This document shows, in pieces, positions 15,001-16,820 of a stretch of 16,820 bases of DNA. Below the pieces are notes generated by a model, which saw only the letters and a program-made list of their open reading frames with translations, ran no database searches and was not told the origin of the DNA. Location: positions 1-16,820 of the forward strand of contig CAMCWG010000029.1 of assembly GCA_945882005.1 (NCBI GenBank), in the 5' to 3' direction. The first letter of the stretch is position 1, and every line of letters starts with the position of its first letter. Position numbers and translations under genes: made by a program. Source of the stretch: Bordetella parapertussis (GTDB lineage Bacteria > Pseudomonadota > Gammaproteobacteria > Burkholderiales > Burkholderiaceae_B).

Positions 15001-16807
15001 CTCGATGCGCTCGAAGATCAAACAAGTAGCTTCTGGACGCTTCGGTGTCAGCGCAGAATATCTATCAAGCGCGGACCAAATTCAGATCAAGATGGCACAA
15101 GGAGCCAAGCCTGGCGAAGGCGGTCAGCTCCCTGGTCACAAAGTGTCTGAATACATTGCCAAATTGCGCTGCTCCGTGCCTGGCGTCGGCCTGATTTCGC
15201 CGCCACCACACCACGACATCTACTCGATCGAAGATCTGGCACAGCTTATTCACGATCTCAAAAACGTCAACGCCAAAGCATCAATCTCGGTCAAGCTCGT
15301 GTCAGAAGTTGGTGTAGGCACTGTCGCTGCTGGAGTCGCCAAAGCGAAAGCGGATCACGTGACGATTTCCGGCCATGATGGTGGCACGGGTGCCTCGCCT
15401 GTCTCTTCGATCAAGCATGCAGGCACACCTTGGGAGCTTGGCCTGGCCGAGACTCAGCAGACACTGATGCTGAACCAATTGCGCAGCCGCATCCGCGTTC
15501 AAGCAGACGGACAAATGAAGACTGGTCGCGACGTTGCAATTGGTGCCTTGTTGGGCGCAGACGAATTTGGCTTTGCCACCGCACCGCTGGTAGTAGAAGG
15601 TTGCATCATGATGCGCAAATGCCATCTGAACACCTGCCCTGTCGGCGTTGCGACGCAAGACCCAGTTCTACGCGCGAAATTCCAAGGCAAGCCTGAGCAT
15701 GTCGTGAACTACTTCTTCTTTGTTGCTGAAGAAGTACGCGAAATTATGGCTCAGCTGGGCATTCGCAACTTTGATGATCTCGTTGGTCGTGTTGACTTGC
15801 TCGACACACGCGCCAGCATCGAACACTGGAAAGCGCACGGACTGGACTTTAGCCGCGTCTTCTATCAGCCAGGCAACGACAGCCCACGCCGCCAGATCGA
15901 AGGTCAGGATCACGGGCTTGAAGCCGCGCTGGACCATGAACTGATTGAGCGCAGCAAAGCTGCCATTGAGCGTGGCGAGAAAGTCTCCTTCATCGTTCCG
16001 GTCCGCAACCGTAACCGCACGATCGGCGCAATGTTGTCCGGTCGCATCGCCTCACGCTATGGCGATGAAGGTCTGCCGGATGACACCATCCATATTCAAT
16101 GTAACGGGACGGCTGGCCAAAGTTTTGGTGCCTTCCTTGCGCGTGGCATCACGCTTGATCTGGTCGGCGAAGGTAACGATTATGTCGGCAAAGGCTTGTC
16201 GGGCGGTCGAATCATCGTGCGCTCTCCCAATGACTTCCGTGGCTTCGGTCCTGAGCACATTATCATCGGCAATACGGTGCTGTACGGTGCAACAGCCGGC
16301 GAAGCGTATTTCAATGGTGTCGCAGGCGAACGTTTTGCCGTGCGTAACTCCGGCGCTGCCGCAGTTGTTGAAGGCACTGGCGACCATGGCTGTGAGTACA
16401 TGACAGGTGGGACAGTTGTGGTTCTCGGGCAAACAGGCCGTAACTTCGCCGCAGGCATGTCCGGCGGTGTGGCCTACGTGTGGGACCCAGAAAAAACCTT
16501 CGCCGAACGTTGCAATATGACGATGGTTGAAATCGAGCCTGTTCTTGCATCCGCCGAACAGCAGAAGGTTCAGGGTATTGACGTTTGGCACAGCATGACA
16601 CGCGGTGGCGAACGTGAAACCGATGAAGTCATTCTGAAACGTTTGGTTGAAAACCACTTCCGCTACACAGGCAGCTTTGGCGCGCGCGATCTCGTCAGCA
16701 ATTGGGAAAGCGCTCGCTCCAAGTTTGTCAAAATTATGCCTGTCGACTACAAGCGCGCGCTCGGCGAAATGTGGCGCGCCGCTAACCCACAGCCTAAAGC
16801 TGCTTAA
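12068..16807 (+). CDS. gltB: Glutamate synthase (NADPH) large subunit
   Basis: This 1579-aa alpha subunit converts glutamine plus 2-oxoglutarate into two glutamates, using electrons from the GltD subunit. Order: a propeptide of 39 residues, then the N-terminal nucleophile C40 ([15 protein letters not shown]) of the class II glutamine amidotransferase domain (to about residue 430); a central domain; the FMN-binding synthase domain, with [11 protein letters not shown]; the 3Fe-4S cysteines C1179, C1185 and C1190 ([16 protein letters not shown]); and the C-terminal GxGxG-type beta-helix domain. Length is normal for proteobacterial GltB. ATG 12068 is chosen because CGGAG lies just upstream; the frame opens 16 codons earlier from a TTG without support. 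It is followed by AAGGA and a new ATG at 16817, probably gltD. Confidence 0.98.
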   Translation: MSTFPLNFHPATTTRAATAPQTGLPVAQGLYSPANEHDACGVGFVAHIKGNKTHAIVEQGLKILENLDHRGAVGADKLMGDGAGILIQIPDAFYRQDLAKRNITLPAPGEYGVAMVFLPKEIASRLACEQELERSVRAEGQVVLGWRDVPVDTDMPMSPTVRACEPVIRQLFIGRGADVMVPDALERKLYVIRKTASHAIQAMGLAHGKEYFVPSASVRTVVYKGLLLADQVGRYYRDLADPLTVSAVALVHQRFSTNTFPAWPLAHPYRMIAHNGEINTVKGNFNWLRAREGMMQSAVLGDDLKKLYPIVYEGQSDTATFDNCLELLVMSGYSLAHAMMMMIPEAWEQHTHMDPSRRAFYEYHAAMMEPWDGPAAVAFTDGRQIGATLDRNGLRPARYLITDDDMVIMASEAGTLPIPENRIVKKWRLQPGKMFLIDLEQGRIIDDAEIKAQLANSRPYRQWIDRLRVKLDSLPSPAKVDAPIGAPASLLDRQQAFGWTQEDYKFVLEVMAESGEEAIGSMGNDAPLAILSSRAKPFYNYFRQLFAQVTNPPIDPIREQMVMSLVSFIGPKPNLLDINNVNPPLRLEVTQPILDFKEMARIRAISEVTGDKFRSSELNISYPAAWGADGIEARLAALCARAVDAVKSGSTVLILTDRNVDSAHVAIPALLATSAIHQHLIREGLRTNTGIVVETGSAREVHHFALLGGYGAEAIHPYLALETLATMGKDADKSIKNYIKAVGKGLNKVMSKMGISTYMSYCGAQIFEAVGLRTVLVNKYFSGTASTIEGIGIFEVAEEALRTHRAAFGNDPVLANALDAGGEYAFRVRGEDHMWTPDSIAKLQHATRANNYRTYKEYAQLINDQSRRHMTLRGLFEFKVDPARAISLDEVEPAKEIVKRFATGAMSLGSISTEAHSVLAVAMNRIGGKSNTGEGGEDELRYRNELRTGNSGILAGATLASELGADRIAADVPLQAGDSMRSKIKQVASGRFGVSAEYLSSADQIQIKMAQGAKPGEGGQLPGHKVSEYIAKLRCSVPGVGLISPPPHHDIYSIEDLAQLIHDLKNVNAKASISVKLVSEVGVGTVAAGVAKAKADHVTISGHDGGTGASPVSSIKHAGTPWELGLAETQQTLMLNQLRSRIRVQADGQMKTGRDVAIGALLGADEFGFATAPLVVEGCIMMRKCHLNTCPVGVATQDPVLRAKFQGKPEHVVNYFFFVAEEVREIMAQLGIRNFDDLVGRVDLLDTRASIEHWKAHGLDFSRVFYQPGNDSPRRQIEGQDHGLEAALDHELIERSKAAIERGEKVSFIVPVRNRNRTIGAMLSGRIASRYGDEGLPDDTIHIQCNGTAGQSFGAFLARGITLDLVGEGNDYVGKGLSGGRIIVRSPNDFRGFGPEHIIIGNTVLYGATAGEAYFNGVAGERFAVRNSGAAAVVEGTGDHGCEYMTGGTVVVLGQTGRNFAAGMSGGVAYVWDPEKTFAERCNMTMVEIEPVLASAEQQKVQGIDVWHSMTRGGERETDEVILKRLVENHFRYTGSFGARDLVSNWESARSKFVKIMPVDYKRALGEMWRAANPQPKAA

Positions 16808-16816
16808 GGAACTATC

Positions 16817-16820
16817 ATGG
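16817..16820 (+). CDS. gltD: Probable start of gltD (glutamate synthase small subunit), 4 bases only
   Basis: An ATG G ends the window, 9 bp after the gltB stop, with AAGGA 6 nt before it. Position and spacing fit gltD, the NADPH/FAD subunit that normally follows gltB. No coding sequence beyond the first codon is visible, so the identity rests on context alone. Confidence 0.6.

Noticed and set aside
1..16820. tRNA, rRNA or CRISPR array in the window
   Set aside because: No cloverleaf, rRNA signature or regularly spaced direct repeats were seen; intergenic gaps are all shorter than about 210 bp.

Overview
The window looks like the chromosome of a betaproteobacterium of the order Burkholderiales, probably Alcaligenaceae-like. 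This is inferred from gene content and order: a caa3-type cytochrome c oxidase cluster with the small betaproteobacterial accessory proteins, next to a DUF4743 Nudix gene, rpoH and gltBD. No sequence search was possible. All of it reads as core chromosome; the only mobile-element trace is a decayed REP-associated transposase before gltB.

Layout. Positions 1-3651 (minus strand) form a cytochrome oxidase maturation operon, read right to left: SURF1, a SCO-like membrane-anchored thioredoxin-fold protein, heme A synthase (ctaA), heme O synthase (ctaB) and the first 72 codons of a SCO lipoprotein cut by the window edge. A 67-aa two-helix DUF2909 protein (3686-3889, plus) is divergent from SURF1. 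Positions 3956-8133 (minus) form the structural operon: coxB with a fused cytochrome c domain, coxA, a 38-aa small assembly protein found by hand, a DUF2970 protein and coxC. It ends in a clear intrinsic terminator at 3903-3931. The Cox11/CtaG gene usually expected between the small protein and DUF2970 is absent here.

Positions 8343-9170 (plus) hold a Nudix hydrolase, convergent with rpoH (9173-10057, minus). A perfect CIRCE operator (10095-10121) lies just before rpoH, so the heat-shock sigma factor is probably repressed by HrcA. Divergent from rpoH is a membrane-anchored SdiA-regulated (YjiK-like) beta-propeller protein (10239-11186). A RAYT-family protein (11209-11937) follows; its HUH histidines and the expected tyrosine are substituted. 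Its stop codon lies inside a perfect 15-bp inverted repeat that continues into the leader of gltB (12068-16807), the large subunit of glutamate synthase. The first four bases of a probable gltD close the window.

How the genes work together: the two minus-strand operons build cytochrome oxidase. CoxA, CoxB and CoxC are the catalytic core, CtaB and CtaA make heme A, and SURF1, SCO and the small proteins assist cofactor insertion. gltBD assimilates ammonia. The most interesting points are the CIRCE-rpoH link, the apparently domesticated RAYT with its REP-like inverted repeat in the gltB leader, and the missing ctaG.
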